Source: Blasia pusilla (lineage: Eukaryota; Marchantiophyta; Marchantiopsida; Blasiales). Taken from it: 64,000 nt of DNA. Below the pieces are notes generated by a model. The model was not told the DNA's origin, made no database searches, and was given only the letters and a program-made list of their open reading frames with translations. The position numbers were made by a program, and so were the translations under genes. Positions 25,601 to 38,080 of the stretch are shown one piece after another. The stretch's first letter is position 1. The number at the start of each line of letters is the position of its first letter. The DNA is taken from the NCBI GenBank assembly GCA_050084515.1, contig CM114274.1:14322001-14386000 (forward strand), in the 5' to 3' direction.

Positions 25601-28278
25601 ATCTACACACATGTTCATCGAGTAAAGAGAAATTGTGCACTCGAGAGTCAAAGGTCAAAGGATCCTAAGCACCAGTGCGGAGGATTCAACTTCTGAAACA
25701 AATCTCTCCTGAGCTTCGATCACTTCGGTTCATTTTGGTTAATTGCTTGCGAAGTTGTGTCAGAAACTAAAATGATCAGAAACGCCATGCCATGGATGTA
25801 CAGGTTTCCTCCAACAACCTCCAAACTGACACCAATGGTCTGTTTTCTATGACGTCAACACCACTAATCTGCGAACAATGGCATGGAATTGTGAGCATTT
25901 TAGCCGCAACAAATATCGTCAACCAAAATGGACCCTCCGCGCAAACGAATGGTCACTGGGAAAGAGCTGCCATAGATTCTGGAGGGCTAGTATTATTATT
26001 AGAGAACTTGGAGGCTCCTTCGTTTAACAGTTCATTTGACACAAGTTTGGTAAGAAGAGAATATTTCTCACAACAAGAACAATTACTTACACGCACTTAT
26101 TTGATGTCACTCTTCCTTGATGTCGAATTTCCAGAGTTAGGTTTTATGAGAGAACTATTAAGTAGTCAATTTTAGTTGGGGTTATGGTCGAAATTTGGGC
26201 CTGAACCTGTCCACCTTGTTCAAGAGTTTCATTTCACATCGCAAAGTGAATAAAATTGGCTTCTTTGATCCACTTTTCGCACTCATGTCAAAAATCTACT
26301 TATATGTACACGTCAGTAGATTCTGGCGGGTCTCGACGTACATTGGACACGGTGTATGTGCAGAAGGCAGCTACGGATGCCTTCGTGCACACAACCTATT
26401 GGGAGTAGTCGTTAAACTCATCGTCTCCAACAGTTGGACCTTGCTTACAGAAATAGGTCGAGTTTTTCTTGATTGACTGCGAAATTCTGGCGTTGTAACG
26501 GCTACTGGGGAAGCTCTAAGCGAATCCCACGGCAGTGAACATCATTTCATTTCCCAGGTATTCGAAGTGTGCAAACCTAAATAGACTGCTTGCAGTGCTG
26601 CATTTCGGAATTTCGGAATTGAGCATCTCTGTGAACTTTAAGCGGATTTGGGATTTTGCCCCCTCACTTAAAAGTCGGAGGGAGGAAAACGGTTGCCGTC
26701 ACAGGATCGTTGAATTGTTCGGATCGGTTAAGAAGAACCAGCCAATAAAGAACCGATTTACTAGGCCTGCGTTTCAAAACCTATGAAACACTCCGACTGC
26801 TCTATTGGGGGTTGAACTTACACTTTTTATGTGTGGGGGCGAATCGACGATGTAGTTAGAAACTTCTGCCGCTCTGTGGGGTCACTAGAGCGTACGACAG
26901 ATCGCCTACACGTGCAGACCTAATTTTATCGATCTGCAGTGAACGTAGGGCTTTCCATGTGCATGTTGTAGTTCGATCTGAGTTTACGGAACTGTACGTT
27001 TAGATTGTTCTGAATTTCTGTCAGTTCTAAAATTACAGCCTTGTCGTGACCCTAGATTCTCTCGACAGAGTTGAGGATTATCGCTCTCTGGACACTGCTT
27101 AATTCAACGTATGCTTTCCGCATCATGCTCATGATGCTTCGTGTCGCATTGCAGACGCAGTAGAGTATCATTCTAAGCTTTTGCCCGTATTTGTCTATGT
27201 TCCAAAAAAGAAAGAATGTCTCGAGGTCCCCATTACAGAAGCATGATCGCCGAAGATCGAGGGCAGGGTACTAAGTTTATTGTCGCAGTTTTCGAAGGTT
27301 TCTTGAGATTGCAAGAGCTGTTGTCATCTGGAACACACGAAAATTTCAGACGACATGGTAACCGGCCAGAATTCATCGACTGACATTATGCAAATAAAAC
27401 CAGGGGACCTAACATACGAATTCAAACGCTGGTAAGTTGTACTTACATCAGGTTCCAATTGTTGCACCAGCCTCTCATTCCATCCTCCTCGTCTGCGTTT
27501 ACCGGCTGTAACTTGCAGACTCTCAGATCGGATCTCAATTCATTGATCCGGTCGTCAGACCTAAGTGTCCCTGAAATTTTACAGTGATTTTTTTTTATCC
27601 CCGAGGATCGACCATTACCTCCATCCAGAACTATTGAAGTGGGCATCGAGGAGAACTACTCTTGCACTTAAACTGATGGATTCAGGAAACTTGGAATTTG
27701 CGATTGTATCGCCATCATCGAGAGACTCATGCCTTACTTTCTCCGATCGCTCGCCAATTGGCAAACTGAACAGATGCTGATAGTATCAATGTAATTGACT
27801 GGATCCTTTATTGCGAAAACTCGGAGAAGATTACACACAAGTTTCCGGCGAGGGGTGTAAATTTTTGGAATTGCGTTACAAATGAGTGAAGTCACCAACA
27901 GATGACGACAAGAGCAAGATCTCTATCCTGCACTATCATCTACGAGAACCTCAGAGCCATATTCTGAACACCTGCAAGGAAGTTCTGTAGACCTACGTGT
28001 ATAATTGCAATATGGTAAATCAGATATATACTTCTTCACTTAGGATTTGATTCAACTTTCAAGTTCCAGTCAGATTGACCTAATTTTAAGAAGGAATTAG
28101 AACCTCAAACTGCAATCTAAAATTATAGTTTTCCAGCAGGTCATGTCCAACTCGAGCTGTCAAAAGTGGCCTGTGCCTGTAAGCGACGTCTGAGCTGGAG
28201 ATGAAAACTGCACCACTCGAATTCGCAGCAAGTGGTTTTCCAAAGCACCAAAAATATTTGCACATGTACAGAATCTGC
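22641..28278. other. Spacer between NRT2a and NAR2
   Basis: About 5.6 kb of near-balanced composition with only short frames. I saw no repeat family, RNA gene or recognisable protein. It would hold the NRT2a 3' region and the NAR2 3' flank. Confidence 0.55.
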
Positions 28279-28917
28279 CTACTTCCTACCGATTTTCCTC
28301 GACTGGACAGCTTCAGCTGTCAGGAAGGCGACCAGTGTACCCACAGAAAACAAGGAGAAAACGGCAGCGGCGATGTCGAGGGAGGCATGTCTTCCTGAGA
28401 TTGGCACAACGGCAAACAGATTGGTAGTCTTCGCCTTGTTGGTGGTCTGTCCGTAGGCGACCTGCGCTCCTTCCGAATCCAGAGCGTATGCTCGAACGAA
28501 GTAGGTAGCTCCGGGAACGTCTTTGGCAATCTTCCACACTGTGGAGTTTCCAATCGACGTATACTTCTGAGTTGCGATGTTCTTGACGCACGTCTTGTCC
28601 TTGTGCAGGTCATCCTTCGTCTTCCTCCAACCGCGGTCGGTTTGGCTCATAGGAGCGTAGCACAGCTTTACCTTCACGGTGGTGTATCGCATGTCCACCT
28701 GAGGATCCTGGAGCAGCACTGAGGCGTTCAGATCCCACTTCACGACGAGGTAATCTTCACCGGCTTTGGCGAATCCCGGGGAAGCAGTTTGACTCTGAAC
28801 CTTCGCCTCGACCTCGAGAGTTCTGGGGAGAGAGGAGAAGAGCACTCCGCCTTCGGCAAGACTCGCTGCGGCGAGCAGGAGAATCGACAGAGCGACCAAG
28901 GACCGGGCGGAATCCAT
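28279..28917 (-). CDS. NAR2: High-affinity nitrate transporter-activating protein NAR2/NRT3
   Basis: Single-exon gene of 212 residues. NAR2 is the small partner that binds NRT2, brings it to or stabilises it at the plasma membrane and enables high-affinity nitrate influx. Residues 1-23 form a signal peptide (LVALSILLLAAASLAEG); the extracytoplasmic domain carries the family blocks VKVKLCYAPMSQTDRGWRK (82-99), KDKTC (106-110) and YFVRAYALDSEGAQVAYGQ (139-157); a single helix (about 180-200) is followed by a short basic tail (SRKIGRK). The length fits the family (about 200 residues). It is divergent from NRT2b with 1,079 bp between the two start codons. The ATG is the first in frame and starts the signal peptide directly. 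Confidence 0.95.
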   Translation of the reverse strand: MDSARSLVALSILLLAAASLAEGGVLFSSLPRTLEVEAKVQSQTASPGFAKAGEDYLVVKWDLNASVLLQDPQVDMRYTTVKVKLCYAPMSQTDRGWRKTKDDLHKDKTCVKNIATQKYTSIGNSTVWKIAKDVPGATYFVRAYALDSEGAQVAYGQTTNKAKTTNLFAVVPISGRHASLDIAAAVFSLFSVGTLVAFLTAEAVQSRKIGRK

Positions 28918-29206
28918 TTCCGTTGCGCTCCTAGATTACAAAACGCGCTGTACGAGTTCGAGGATAAGAATTACCGAGTCTTGCCACCCCGCACCTCTCA
29001 GATGTGGTTGCTCTCGCAGGAGAGCGCACAGTTCAGCTCGGGGGACGGAGAGCAGAAGCTTGGGAGATGGTTGCTTTCCTTCCGGTGAGATCGGAGGGCA
29101 AGCATGACTTAATTAAGAGGAGACCTCCGATTTATGTTAGCGAACGCCTGACAGATTCCCCTCATATGTCGGCCGCAAAACCCTTTCCTCCCAACTGGGC
29201 GCTTGA

Positions 29207-29404
29207 AGTAACACAGCGGCAGAACAGATTGGCGATTGGAACTCGGAGACGACAACACTGGGCGCCACATCCGGCGTGAAGTGGGAAACCGACGCAGTCC
29301 GACACATTCTGACCTACACCAAGATTGATGCGAAATCCGAGTGGGTCATTGATGCGGCGAACAGTCGGGGAAAGGTCCTGGTTGTCCGGCCTGGGAAGAG
29401 TTAG
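29207..29404 (+). other. Unknown coding-like segment upstream of NRT2b
   Basis: A 65-codon stretch without stops or Met start, reading ATSGVKWETDAVRHIL then GKVLVVRPGKS before TAG 29402. A diverged equivalent with conserved AVRHIL and K-A-V-L-V lies upstream of NRT2c at 44550-44690. Similarity at protein level suggests a remnant of a real exon carried along with the NRT2 duplication. Function unknown. Confidence 0.4.
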
Positions 29405-29607
29405 ATTCTGAAAATTCGACGAAGATGCGGCGTGCTGTATGAAATGTCAACGCTGGAACCCCCATCAATTAGGAGAAAAGTGATCCATGGATTCAGCTCA
29501 GCCTCTGCACAGCGAGATTCCTCTTCCCAGTGGGCCTTGTCGAGTGATAATCAAAGTGCAGCGAATGGTCTGCGATCGCAGAAACAGACAGCGAGATCTT
29601 TTCCCAA

Positions 29608-29615
29608 TATATAAT
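29608..29615 (+). promoter_or_regulatory. Possible TATA box of NRT2b
   Basis: TATATAAT about 390 bases before the ATG; it would imply a leader of about 350 nt. Not unique enough to be certain. Confidence 0.35.
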
Positions 29616-29996
29616 GCATCGGACATCCCAGTGGAAACACAAGCTCAAGATTGGAGTCTTCTTCGGATTTCCTCATCGCACAGTTCGTCGTGATATGAGG
29701 CGTTTGAATCTGAGCGACCCGCCGAGCTATGAAGTGCGCGATGTCCAGCCAAACTTAGCTGGACGATCGGACATTTTGAGCGAGCGGACTCACACGAAGT
29801 TCTGACAGAACAAGGTGCACAGAACTTGACGTTCTGAGCTCCTGTGGATATCTCTCCAAAGAATACGATTTGTGAGGCCGTACCGTGCTCGGGTTTTGTA
29901 CTGTTGCGAGGGACTGCCTTTTTCTTCCCGTCGAACCGTACCACGGTTTTCACTTGAAAGACAAATTGCGAGCCGTGATTTCGGGAGGAAGTGCTT

Positions 29997-31866
29997 ATGG
30001 CTCCACAGAGCAACTGGCAAGATGGTGGTACGAGGGGCGATCCTGGCTCCTCACTTCATGGAGTAACGGGACACGAGCCTGTTTTCTCCATGTCGATGGA
30101 GACTGTTGGCGAGAAAAATGAGGTAGAAGCGACAGATCTCAAAGGGAGGAAGTTCAGCCTTCCCGTGGATTCTGAACACAAAGCCAAAACGCTCAGGCTC
30201 TATACTTTTGCTGCCCCTCACATGCGGACATTTCATTTGTCATGGGTCTCCTTCATGATTTGCTTTTTCTCTACATTTGCTGCGCCCCCTCTAATGCCCA
30301 TCATCCGCGACAATCTGAGCCTGACTAAAGGGGAAATTGGAAACGCCGGAATCTCTTCAGTTGCGGGTGCGATCGTTTCGCGTCTCCTCATGGGCACCAT
30401 CTGTGATCTTGTCGGCCCTCGCTACGGATGCGCGATTCTCATGATGTGCACCTGCCCTGCCGTGTTTTGCATGTCGCTTGTTTCGACACCTACGGGATTC
30501 ATCCTAGTTCGATTCTTCATTGGTTTCTGTCTGGCGACTTTCGTTTCTTGCCAGTTCTGGATGAGCTCTATGTTCAACAGCAAGATTGTCGGCTTGGCAA
30601 ATGGCACGGCAGCTGGATGGGGAAACATGGGAGGAGGTATCGTCCAGCTAGTGATGCCCCTCGTGTACGATGTCATCCGCCGAGACCTCGGAGCCGAGAA
30701 TTACTCGGCATGGCGTATTGCATTCTTCTTACCTGGCGTCGCTCAACTCATAGCAGCGATTGTTGTGCTCACCTTCGGCCAAGATTTGCCCGACGGGAAC
30801 TACGCCGAACTGAAGAGAGAAGGAGAGAAGGTCAACGACAGTTTCCGTAAGGTGAGAACGATGTCAATTCGTCAATGCAAGGTTCACGATGCTCTGTCTC
30901 TAGAACTTGACAATGTCCGAATCCAAAGAACAGCAATTTGGAGGCACATCGAGCTAAATAGGTCGATATTTGTGGGACATTTGTGATTTTCCAGTTGCAA
31001 TTGCGAGTCAACATTCTAAGCCGGGAGACTTGTGCGCATACTAACTAGTGACATAGTACTCTTCTGAGACCTGATGGCTATTTAATTTGGACCCGTTCCA
31101 GATTTTCCTGTACGCCGTCACCAACTATCGCACTTACATCTTCGCATTGACATACGGCTACTGCTTCGGAGTGGAACTCACCGTGGACAATATCATCGCC
31201 GAGTACTTCTATGATCGTTTCGACCTGAAGCTTCAAACTGCGGGGATAATTGCATCCACCTTTGGCCTCATGAATGTCGTCTCTCGGCCGCTCGGAGGCA
31301 TCCTCTCTGATTCAGTGGCCGCCAAATGGGGAATGAGAGGCCGACTCTGGAACCTGTGGATCATCCAGACACTAGGTGGTGTGCTCTGCATCGTTCTCGG
31401 GTTGACGGGCCAGCTAGGCCCCGCCATCGCCGTCATGCTCATCTTTTCCTTCTTCGTCCAAGCGGCCTGCGGAGCCACTTTCGGCATTATTCCCTTCATC
31501 TCCCGGAGGTCTCTGGGGATCATCTCTGGTGCCACAGGAGCTGGAGGAAACCTCGGAGCTGTGACGACTCAGGGCATCTTCTTCATGAGAGCCAAGTATT
31601 CCACGGAGGCCGGTATCATGCTCATGGGAGTCATGATGATAGCCTGCACCTTACCAATTCTATTCGTGTACTTCCCTCAATGGGGTGGAATGCTCTTCCC
31701 TCCCTCGAAAACCAGCGAAGAGGAGTATTATGCCAGCGAGTACAACGACAAAGAGCGGGCTGAAGGTCTTCACAGGGCGAGCTTGAAATTCGCCGAAAAT
31801 TCCAAGTCCGAGAGGGGCAAAGGCTCTCCGTTGAAGTCACCGCTTCCTGGGGATGCATCACTCTGA
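29997..31866 (+). CDS. NRT2: High-affinity nitrate transporter NRT2 (copy b), two exons
   Basis: Nitrate/proton symporter as for copy a. Exons 29997-30851 and 31102-31866 join in phase 0 to give 539 residues; the intron (250 bp) is canonical GT-AG. The start is the ATG of [11 protein letters not shown]; the following [17 protein letters not shown] is shared with copy c, which supports it. The nitrate signatures [10 protein letters not shown] and [12 protein letters not shown], the MFS loop GPRYG and the tail [16 protein letters not shown]...[12 protein letters not shown] are intact. It is head to head with NAR2, so this copy is the best candidate for co-expression with the partner. Copies b and c are closer to each other than either is to a, judged from the N-terminus. 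Confidence 0.95.
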
Positions 31867-32948
31867 GAATCTTCTGCCTCTGGCCTGATAGCTCAACCTA
31901 CCTGCAATTCGCTGGTAACGCGACGCTTGATGGATTCGAGAAACCCAGGACTTCATCCTAGGACCTAGAAATTCCGCCATGACTATCTATATCTCTCGTG
32001 CATGATATAAAAGTAGTGTACATACATTTGTTCAAGAACTGACTTGATAGCTTCGACGATTCACAATCCGCGGGAACAATGAGTTAGAGATTCTGAGCTG
32101 AGTGAGTTACCTGGATTGTTTCGTCCAGTCCATAGGACTAAGTACTCGCTCCGGTCATTTATTCCGCCTCTCTGATTTTCAGATTTTGTAAAATATCGGG
32201 CGGTATCTTTACCTTCTTCACCGATATGAAGAGAAACAATAAATATGAAACAACGTGTTACCTGTTCTCCCTCGCAAGCTTCGTGACTGTGCGAGCGCTG
32301 TGATTCAGTTTGTTGCACCGCAGATCCGTCCAGTCTCCTAACCGCCTACAAACCCTCTGATATCGGGTCGGGCTGACGAATCGTCCCCTTCGTCGCACGC
32401 TGGGAACTCTTTTGACTCCGTATGGACGGACGCGTTCGAAGGACATCTTTCGAACTGTGCCGATTGCGAGTTGGACGTACCTTCTCTTTGACCTTTATCC
32501 TCGAAGAATGGCCGATCCCGTTCCGCGAGCTTTGTAATTCTTATTCTTGATGGTTAACCTTCTTATTCGATAACCTTCCATTCGATTATGTCGAAAAAAT
32601 GTTGCATGTATAAAACTTTGAATTTGTGTGGGACATCATTAGTCTATTTCGTGAGCTATACATTACTAAAAATTCTTCGACTTCGCTCGGGCACCAATTC
32701 TCAGTTGCAATGTGCTTTACGAGTTTCCTTAGAATCTGTCGGAGACGCCTCCTCCTCGCCACTGACAATCTCTTCCCACAATTATTTATTTTTCTCGAAC
32801 CTGGTTGCACAAGTTTCCGGTTACCGAAAACATTGCAGGGTCCTTGCCGGAATTTCTCCTGATTAGTTTTTCATTTTATTCTCTCCTTATAAAACTTCAT
32901 TTTTATTTTTATTTTTCCTTCATTATTTATGTTCTACTATATTTTTTA
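31867..32948. other. NRT2b 3' flank and spacer
   Basis: No gene supported. The right half becomes AT-rich and contains a weak, decayed match to the Helitron-like 3' half near 32590-32660. Confidence 0.5.
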
Positions 32949-33114
32949 TCTAATTTATGTTATGGTTGGAGAATGTTTTTTTATTTGCAACCATCTATAC
33001 TATAGACAACTAAGAAAAAAATATTTTTCATATTTAAGACAATAAGAAAAAAAATTGAATTTGTGTGCAACATCATTAATCCCTTACTATTACATGGCAT
33101 GGGTTATACACTAG
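32949..33114 (+). mobile_element. Short non-autonomous Helitron-like element, copy 1
   Basis: It starts TCTAATTTATGTTATGG after A and ends ACACTAG followed by T, matching the Helitron rules (5' TC, 3' CTAG, insertion between A and T). The internal word TTGAATTTGTGTGCAACATC is shared with the copies at 33904-34313. The 166-bp length means it encodes nothing. Confidence 0.55.
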
Positions 33115-33903
33115 TATGCATGGAAGACACACATGAACACTCGAAAAAACAAATCGCAAAACGTGGAGAAAGTTGGGACAAACATTCTCTCGATTAAAGA
33201 AGATCATTTTGAAACTTTGAAAGACTCTCCTTTCTTTTGGAGAAGGGAGAGTCTAATATTAGTGCTAGTAGTTGATCTTCATTCCTCAACCCCTTCCCTT
33301 CCACATGGTAGTTGAATAGGAAAAAATTGGTAATAATGGAGAAAAAATTTGAGCAAAGTTTTTTTCTAAAAGGCACTTGATATTTTGAAAAGTGAAGAAA
33401 ATTACTAAAATGATTTTAGTGAAAATTTTGGATAATTTTATAATGAGATTTAAACAACCTCCATAATTACAAAGTCTATAATTTCAATCGAAAAATTTTC
33501 CATAATATTTCAGTCACCATAAATTGCAAAGTCTATGATTTCTATCTAAAAATTTTCCATAATATTTCAATCACCATAAATTGTGAGCCCAAAACATTTA
33601 CCAAAACAACTGCACACCAACGACCATTTGCTATATTGGCCTCCTTGATTACTTAATTAGACACATCTAGAAGATGATGAAGTCCAAGCCGCTATCACAT
33701 AAGTGTGAGAATATATTCAATCATGACAAAATGGAGAATAAAAGGACCTGCAATAAGCCACACCCCCTTTCGCATGATTAATATGAAAGGATGAAATCAT
33801 AAAATTATACCCAACATAAGCACAATGAGTGAAATTATGTTTAACAATTTTTAGCATATTCATGAGAAGGGAAGGTCAATTTTTTTTAAACAAACAGAAA
33901 TAA

Positions 33904-34110
33904 TCTATATTATTATGGGAGTGTGCCTTCTTGATTTGTAACACCTCTCTGTTTGACACATGGCAACTGGGCGGCAAGAAAATGTTTCACATGCTACGTG
34001 CAGCAAAAAAAAATTTAAATTTATGTGTAGTTTCATTAATCTCTTCCCTTCACATCTTATACACTAGCTCTTAAGACACTTTTTTATTTTACGTGCATCG
34101 CAAAGGCACC
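33904..34110 (+). mobile_element. Short non-autonomous Helitron-like element, copy 2
   Basis: It starts TCTATATTATTATGGGAG after A. It contains GGCGGCAAGAAAATGTTTCA and CATTAATCTCTTCCCTTCAC, both repeated in the next copy, and ends with a degenerate terminal hairpin (CGTGCATCGCAAAGGCACC). Confidence 0.6.
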
Positions 34111-34111
34111 T

Positions 34112-34313
34112 TATATATATTATTATGGGAGAGTTTCTTGTTGATTTGCAAACACGTAGTAATTGGGCAGCAAGAAAATGTTTCACACGCTACGGGAAAC
34201 AAGAAAAAAATTGAATTTAAGTGCAACGGCATTAATCTCTTCCCTTCACAGCCTATACACTAGCTCTTTAAATTCTTTTTTATTTCCCGTACATCGCACG
34301 GGTACCTTACTAG
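34112..34313 (+). mobile_element. Short non-autonomous Helitron-like element, copy 3 (tandem to copy 2)
   Basis: It starts ATATATATTATTATGGGAGA and ends with the hairpin CCCGT-ACATCGC-ACGGG followed by TACCTTACTAG, the textbook plant Helitron 3' end. It directly follows copy 2, so the pair is a head-to-tail dimer. Confidence 0.7.
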
Positions 34314-35820
34314 CATGGTTGCACAAAAACGAACAAGTCTTGGACATGAGTTCCAAGTGGTGGGACCCACACTTTTAGTCTATGATGGAAGGCAAGGCAA
34401 GGATGAGAAGAGCAATGAAGGAGGAGGGAGTGGAGGTGAAGGGAGGAAGAAATGGGGGAGTATGAAACACAAAGGCAAGTAAGGGGAATGAGAAAGAAGG
34501 GAAAGGTGGGGCCCATATGGACAAGTCCTTCCATAAGACGGAGATAAATCCACGGACAAGGACTTTGTCCACATGCAACCTTGCTTACTAGTAAATATAT
34601 ATAATTCATATCTAAATATATTAGAATACATCTACCATCAACGCGGCCTATACTCCTCTCTCCTAAAAAATGCTCCATTTTGAGAGGGTTGTATATGGGA
34701 GCAATTCACCGAGCGACCTCCTCAATGCCCGCATTTCCCATATGATGAATGGAAAATATTGGGTCGACACTTGTCATCGTGTGACATGTGTCACACTATG
34801 ATATGTCGTTGAGCAAGTTGTCACACAGACTAATACAAGAGGAGAAGTTACACTAACAGTGCCACAAAGATTCCCAATTCCTTACGAAGGCACCGAAAAT
34901 GGGGTTGATGTTTTTTCAAGGGAGGATGTATTTTTTGGCGTTATAGCATCTAAGTGTACCATTTTTGTTGTGCGGTGGGCCATCTCAAGAGTCAAAAACA
35001 CCTCATACCTATAGAGGGCCCTCCGTTCCTCTGAGTGCTCCATATGATTGTGCATTAGAGGCCCCTTAGATGAAGAGAGAAAAAGCTTTCACTTAATAAA
35101 TAAGAAAATTGAAGAAGAGAAAATTCAAGAAAACCAGAGGACAAGAGTTAAATGATTACCACAAAAAATTTGGAGGAAAAGAAGAGAAAATGGCAAATTG
35201 GAAAAAACTGGAAATCAAACAGCTCCTTACGAAAATAAGAAAGTGCATTTGTAGAGATCAGTTTCGTAGAGACCACAAGATGGAGTCATAATTCCATAGA
35301 TGAATATTCATTTGTGAAGAGAATAAGGAGCATCCAAGATAGGGAATCCAAGATAGGGATAGGTATGGCATAAAAGTCGATAAAGAAAATATGGAGCTTC
35401 CCAAGGTTTTCTGTTTATCATCTGCGTAAAGGAAACACGTCATGGATAGGATAGAGCTTAAGGAGGGGATTTCAAGTCCATAGCTTTTTTCTATTTCGCA
35501 CATTCACATTATACTGAAATTTTCTAGTATTAAAGGCCACACAAATAGCTAAGGGCGCCTTTCCTCCGGGACCCTCCCTCCTTTTCTCGCTTTTTAGAAC
35601 GTAGGAATCCCCAAATGGAAGAGTGGAACAAAGATCTATGCAGAAATGTATTCTCCATCCAAAAAAAAACTCTGAGAAAATTGTATGGCGATCACATGAA
35701 TTCGATTTCCAAGAAAAGTTGCGGGTGAGGGAATCTTTTCAACGACACAAGTGTTTCTTTTATTTCGGTAACCAAATTCCTTTTCTTAGAACCATTTTGA
35801 ATCCCTTGGAACATGCGTTA

Positions 35821-36229
35821 GATATGATAGAAGGTCTCAAAATGCAACCAATCGACTTTGATGGATGACTAAAGTGCTTTTCAAAGACTATTTTGGAAAG
35901 CATCAGCTTTGATTATTTTATGGACCGTCTTTGGCCATTATAATGAAAAGATTCCAGTTTCCCTTATTCATGGGACTTTCTTGTTGAATCATCGAAATTC
36001 TTGTTCTCGTCCATTGGGTCAATGTCAGTTTAGAAGCTTTCTACCGATAAAAAATGCCCTAAAAAACACTATGGAGAATCGGACTATCTTCAATAGTTTT
36101 AAATAAAATTCCCAAGACATGGCAACTCCCATCAACTTCTTTAACATCTCTCCTGGGCCAACTCTGACATGATTTAGACATGATAGAAGGTGCCAAAATG
36201 CCACCAATCGACTTGATGGATGCTTGAAT
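35821..36229 (+). repeat. Two copies of a 48-bp direct repeat
   Basis: The words ATGATAGAAGGT, CAAAATGC and ACCAATCGACTT followed by GATGGATG occur at about 35824-35867 and 36180-36222, about 357 bases apart. Confidence 0.7.
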
Positions 36230-37820
36230 ACCAAAGACCAATCGAACTTTGGACTTCATGAAATGTATGTAACATTATGTTCAACTAGAGCATTTCATCG
36301 TATTTTAGAAGTAAATGACCGCAAATCAATGAGTACAATATAGGCATATTAGATTTACTCACTTTGAAATGTAAGAAAGCCACTCTTCCAACTTGCCATT
36401 TAGCCTATGCAAGTGTCATTGTTCTTACATCTTTGATAATTATTTTCTCCTCGTCCAAAAGTAGAGGGATTTTCTTACCATCCGAAGGTCACTCTTGTTT
36501 GGCGGTGCCCCTAGGTGCTTGCGACAAAGGTGGAACTTTGCCAGGACGGCGCAGCTTTTCCGCCGTGAGTTTGGCCACGCGCCGACGATAGTGGGAGAGA
36601 GATTCTCAGCGCCGAACTCATGGAAAGCGAGGAAAGGTCTAATATGGATAGTCGACTCACACACTCAAACAAATCAAACCAACAAGAAAATTTGAATCTG
36701 CCTTTTCGACAGACGCCCCCTGTCGCTGTGTCTGCTCGCCACTTCACACCCCCCAATTCGTTGCCTGCTCAAAACCGATCTGTAGGTGCCAGAGTCCTGA
36801 CAATCGATCGAACGTGGCGACATTTCGAGGCCCCGAGCAATGTCCGGGGAGAACCGGGGTTCCGTGTTGAGCTAGCCGGGAGAATTTGAGAATTTTCGAT
36901 TCAGTTTCTCACTTACCGGCTAAAATCCAACGTTTCAGGCAGGGGTTCCTTTGTATTTATATCTGTCTAGCCGGCCGGAATGCAGAAAAGGTCGAGAATT
37001 ACCGCTCCCCGGTTCCCCGAGCAATGAACGGGGAGACGGACGAGTAATCGTAGGGCTAAAATCAAAATTTTCCGATTCAATCCAAACTCGTCCTGGCAGG
37101 TTTGTCATCTGAAAAAAAATCTAAATTTCCCCGGACCGGTTCCCTCGGAAAAAACCCCGGACTATGGCCCCGAGTAAGGACGAACGAGCGCACTCACTGA
37201 CGCAAGCTTCAAATCTCATAAGATCAGGTCAAAACTTCGACATTTGGAATTCTGGGACGGCGCCTTGGGGTGGATGCTGTCGTGTTGTGATGCCCTCTGA
37301 TACCGGGCCCACCATGCTCAGAGGTAAGAAGATTCCGACTTCAGAGGTTGAACGGGCTGGACTGGGCGATTAGGGCTGTAACTTTGGACTGGTTCGTTCG
37401 CTGCCCTTCTGCCCGACCCCCATAATGCTCGCATTACCTTGTTCGCCCGCCTTCTTTCATAAAGCCACTTGCTCGACTATGGGACAGCTGTTGTTCATAT
37501 CTACGACTATCCACCATTTCGGCATTTATGGGAAAGGTAAATCTCAAAAAGTGGGATAAGAAAGATAATAAAGACATCCCAAGAACGAAAAGTGGCAAAA
37601 GAAAATGGCAATTTAGGTCATGTGGAATTTCGAAAATAGAAAAGGGATCAAGGGACACCCTCAAACAAGAGGGCCTCCAATAAGCCCAAACGACAAGTGC
37701 AAACGAACTTCCAAAATTGAAGTTCACCAAATGTTTTTATATTACGAGTTTGCATGTCACCATGAATGCGATTGATTGGCTTATGTGCTTACGTTACAAT
37801 ACACAATCTTACAAGCTTTC

Positions 37821-37913
37821 TTGCGTTTAGGAGGAGCGCAAAGTCCTACGCAAACAACTCCACCTGATTGCGTTTAGGAGGAGGGCAAAGTCACACGCAA
37901 ACGTACTCAACAC
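37821..37913 (+). repeat. Tandem duplication of a 47-bp unit
   Basis: TTGCGTTTAGGAGGAG, GCAAAGTC and ACGCAAAC repeat with a period of 47 bases. Each unit starts TGCGTTT and ends ACGCAAA, so each can also fold on itself. Confidence 0.75.
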
Positions 37914-38080
37914 CACCTAAGCAAAGCCCTCTTGTGTATGGTTCCTCCGTGTCGTGCTACGGTCAGCAGGAAAAGTGGATTTTTAAAAGAAAAGGGAAGC
38001 GAAAGGTCGCACTTTTGCGAAAGAGGGAAGACCTAGTCGAAACGCACCACATGGATGTTGAGTAGAATACCTCTCCACTT

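Larger units (their letters stand above)
28918..29996. promoter_or_regulatory. Shared intergenic region of the divergent NAR2 / NRT2b pair
   Basis: Both genes start outward from this 1,079-bp region, so it must hold both promoters and could co-regulate them. A TATA-like TATATAAT lies at 29608-29615 facing NRT2b; I see no clear TATA box facing NAR2. A coding-like segment (29207-29404) sits inside it. Confidence 0.6.
34314..38080. other. AT-rich spacer with small repeats
   Basis: No gene supported. 36830-37040 contains two copies of CCCCGAGCAATG followed by a CGGGGA-type word about 180 bases apart, each able to pair with its own flank. Remaining frames are short and unrecognised. Confidence 0.5.
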
